Under the pieces are notes generated by a model. The model had not been told where the DNA came from and ran no database searches. It was given only the letters and a program-made list of their open reading frames with translations. A stretch of DNA of 7,094 bases, taken from contig JAUUNJ010000128.1 in the NCBI GenBank assembly GCA_030844625.1, positions 1 through 7,094 on the forward strand, given 5' to 3'. This document shows positions 6,114-7,094 of the stretch, one piece after another; position 1 is the first letter of the stretch; each line of letters opens with the position of its first letter. The DNA is from Roseburia sp. Lineage in GTDB: Bacteria > Bacillota > Clostridia > Lachnospirales > Lachnospiraceae. The translations under genes were made by a program, and so were the position numbers.

Positions 6114-6279
6114 ATATTTTTCCTACTTTTCGAAATAAACAGAAACACCTTTTGGTGTGCCTTTTTTAACTATTATTTGAGACACGGTCCTGAGGGACGG
6201 CCATATATTTAGAATGGCTCAAAATATATTTTTTAATCTTATTTTGGTGTATACTATAATTTAACGAAAGGAAGTAAAG
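6114..6279. promoter_or_regulatory. corA/pncC divergent spacer with several inverted repeats
   Basis: This AT-rich spacer has no credible ORF. It holds ACACC-TTTT-GGTGT (6145-6158), followed on the + strand by GCC and six Ts. It also holds a possible three-stem fold at 6176-6223: TTTGAG/CTCAAA, GTCC/GGAC and GCCAT/ATGGC. A long AT inverted repeat pairs ATATATTT (6203-6210) with AAATATAT (6222-6229). On the - strand these would lie in the corA leader; on the + strand they lie upstream of the pncC promoter. Confidence 0.4.
6231..6260 (+). promoter_or_regulatory. putative pncC promoter
   Basis: A perfect -10 hexamer, TATAAT, lies at 6255-6260. The best -35 at 17-18 bases is weak (TTTAAT at 6232 or TTTTAA at 6231, 3/6 each). 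Transcription would begin near 6267 and give a short leader holding the SD. Confidence 0.55.
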
Positions 6280-6282
6280 GTG
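6276..6282 (+). promoter_or_regulatory. ribosome binding site deciding the pncC start
   Basis: AAAGGTG (6276-6282) sits six bases before ATG 6289 and matches the AGGTGA half of the SD consensus. A second purine run, AAAGGAAG (6267-6274), would suit the in-frame GTG at 6280. I prefer ATG 6289, which gives 161 residues; the GTG start would add three residues. Confidence 0.6.
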
Positions 6283-6288
6283 AAGTTT

Positions 6289-6774
6289 ATGAGCAGAACA
6301 GAGGAATTAGTTAATTTATTAATTGAGAAAGGATATACAATTTCTTTCGCAGAAAGCTGTACGGGAGGAAAGATGGCTGCAGCTATTGTGGACGTGGCGG
6401 ATGCTTCTAAAGTTTTAAATGCCAGTTTTGTTACTTATTCCAATGAGGCAAAAATGAAATACGCAAATGTTTCAAAAGAAACTTTGGATTGTTACGGGGC
6501 TGTAAGCGAACAAACTGCGGGAGAAATGGCAAAAGGGACGGCAGTTGCTAACAATGCAGACGTGGCTGTGGGAATTTCGGGAATAGCAGGTCCAACCGGA
6601 GGAACAGCAGATAAGCCTGTGGGAACAGTCTGCTTTGGGTATTATATTAATGGAAAGCTTATGACGGAGACGGTCCGCTTTCCTGATGACGGGAGAAATA
6701 AAGTAAGAGATACCAGCGTGGAACATGTGACAGAGAAACTTATATATGAATTAAGCAGGATAAATGCCCTATAG
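6289..6774 (+). CDS. pncC: nicotinamide-nucleotide amidohydrolase (stand-alone CinA C-terminal domain)
   Basis: PncC deamidates nicotinamide mononucleotide to nicotinic acid mononucleotide plus ammonia, recycling pyridine nucleotide in the cytoplasm. The 161-residue product consists only of the CinA C-terminal domain and matches the length of single-domain PncC proteins; the molybdopterin-binding-like N-terminal domain of full CinA is absent. Conserved blocks are AESCTGG (21-27, with the presumed catalytic Ser23), TYSNEAK (49-55), GAVSEQTA (70-77), GISGIAGPTGG (95-105) and KPVGTV (109-114). No residue expected in the family looks lost. The ATG at 6289 is preferred over GTG 6280 because AAAGGTG is well placed before it. 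It is divergent from corA and followed by metA after 134 bases. There is no recA nearby, unlike the classical cinA-recA arrangement. A weak terminator-like hairpin lies downstream. Confidence 0.93.
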   Translation: MSRTEELVNLLIEKGYTISFAESCTGGKMAAAIVDVADASKVLNASFVTYSNEAKMKYANVSKETLDCYGAVSEQTAGEMAKGTAVANNADVAVGISGIAGPTGGTADKPVGTVCFGYYINGKLMTETVRFPDDGRNKVRDTSVEHVTEKLIYELSRINAL

Positions 6775-6795
6775 CCGGTTTGGTTACAGAGCAGT

Positions 6796-6832
6796 GCATA
6801 TGAGAATAAAGTTATTTCAGAGATATGCTTTT
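6796..6832 (+). terminator. possible weak terminator after pncC
   Basis: GCATAT (6796-6801) can pair with ATATGC (6823-6828), with a small inner AATA/TATT pairing, and is followed by TTTT. The stem is AT-rich and imperfect and the T-run is short, so it may not terminate efficiently. Confidence 0.35.
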
Positions 6833-6856
6833 ATAAATTAAGAAAATATGTTAGAA

Positions 6857-6885
6857 TTTTCATTATTATGTTCAGAAAATACAAT
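6857..6885 (+). promoter_or_regulatory. possible metA promoter
   Basis: TTTTCA (6857-6862) and TACAAT (6880-6885) are 17 bases apart, matching consensus 4/6 and 5/6. Transcription would start very near the SD at 6896-6903. TAGAAT at 6852-6857 is an alternative -10 without a good -35. The spacer 6775-6908 shows no SAM riboswitch or T-box core. Confidence 0.3.
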
Positions 6886-6908
6886 TCATACAAAAAGAAG
6901 GTGAAAAA

Positions 6909-7094
6909 ATGCCAATTAAAGTGAAACAGAATCTTCCGGCAAGAGATATTCTTGAAAATGAAAATATATTTGTTATGACGGAAAAAAGAGCCATGACTCA
7001 GGATATCAGACCTCTTAAAGTTCTGGTCCTTAATCTTATGCCCACTAAAATTGTAACAGAGACTCAGATACTTCGAAAATTGTCTAATACTCCG
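6909..7094 (+). CDS. metA: homoserine O-acyltransferase MetA, N-terminal 62 residues (3' end outside window)
   Basis: MetA activates homoserine by transferring an acetyl or succinyl group from the acyl-CoA to its hydroxyl, the committed step of methionine synthesis. The first 62 codons are present and closely follow the family: [20 protein letters not shown], then [20 protein letters not shown] and ETQILRKL, all before the catalytic region. The active-site Cys and the residue that separates acetyl from succinyl specificity lie downstream of the window. Many Firmicutes MetA enzymes use acetyl-CoA, so acetyltransferase is more likely, but this is not seen here. The ATG at 6909 has a good SD, AGAAGGTG (6896-6903), five bases upstream. 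It follows pncC by 134 bases and probably has its own promoter. Confidence 0.95.
   Translation, partial: MPIKVKQNLPARDILENENIFVMTEKRAMTQDIRPLKVLVLNLMPTKIVTETQILRKLSNTP

Noticed and set aside
6114..6260. M-box magnesium riboswitch before corA
   Set aside because: The spacer is short and I do not see the conserved multi-helix M-box core; only small local stems are present.
1..7094. CRISPR array, tRNA/rRNA, insertion sequence or phage remnant
   Set aside because: No regularly spaced repeats, tRNA-like cloverleaf, rRNA sequence, transposase or integrase frame was seen on either strand.

Overview
The window looks like chromosomal DNA of a low-GC Gram-positive anaerobe of the class Clostridia, probably Lachnospiraceae-like. 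This rests on AT-rich codon use, short intergenic gaps, SD-type ribosome sites, and family-typical clostridial sequence in PssA, Psd and MetA. The assignment is by recognition only; no search was run. I see no mobile element, CRISPR array, rRNA or tRNA.

Positions 1-2978 (+) form a membrane-lipid operon. It holds the 3' part of a PAP2-type lipid phosphatase, a lone LPG-synthase-type transmembrane (flippase-like) protein, phosphatidylserine synthase (pssA) and phosphatidylserine decarboxylase (psd). The first three genes overlap each other and psd follows after 33 bases. PssA and Psd together make phosphatidylethanolamine from CDP-diacylglycerol and serine. The other two probably act on lipid phosphates and lipid transport. 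A bidirectional terminator closes the operon and holds the stop codons of both psd and the convergent EamA gene.

Positions 2993-5165 hold an EamA/DMT exporter (-) divergent from azlC-azlD (+), a two-subunit branched-chain amino acid exporter. The 168-base divergent spacer has an inverted repeat and a duplicated promoter-like pattern. A second strong hairpin ends azlD and overlaps the stop of a convergent corA-type divalent cation transporter (5214-6113, -).

Positions 6114-6288 are a non-coding spacer between corA and pncC. It is rich in short inverted repeats and has a consensus -10 for pncC. The stand-alone NMN amidohydrolase gene pncC follows (+). After 134 bases comes the first 62 codons of metA (homoserine O-acyltransferase), cut by the window end.

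Most of the window is ordinary housekeeping and transport. I found no convincing new system. The points most worth a second look are the flippase-like protein inside a phosphatidylethanolamine operon, a strong hairpin inside psd, the duplicated azlC promoter pattern, and the folded corA/pncC spacer.
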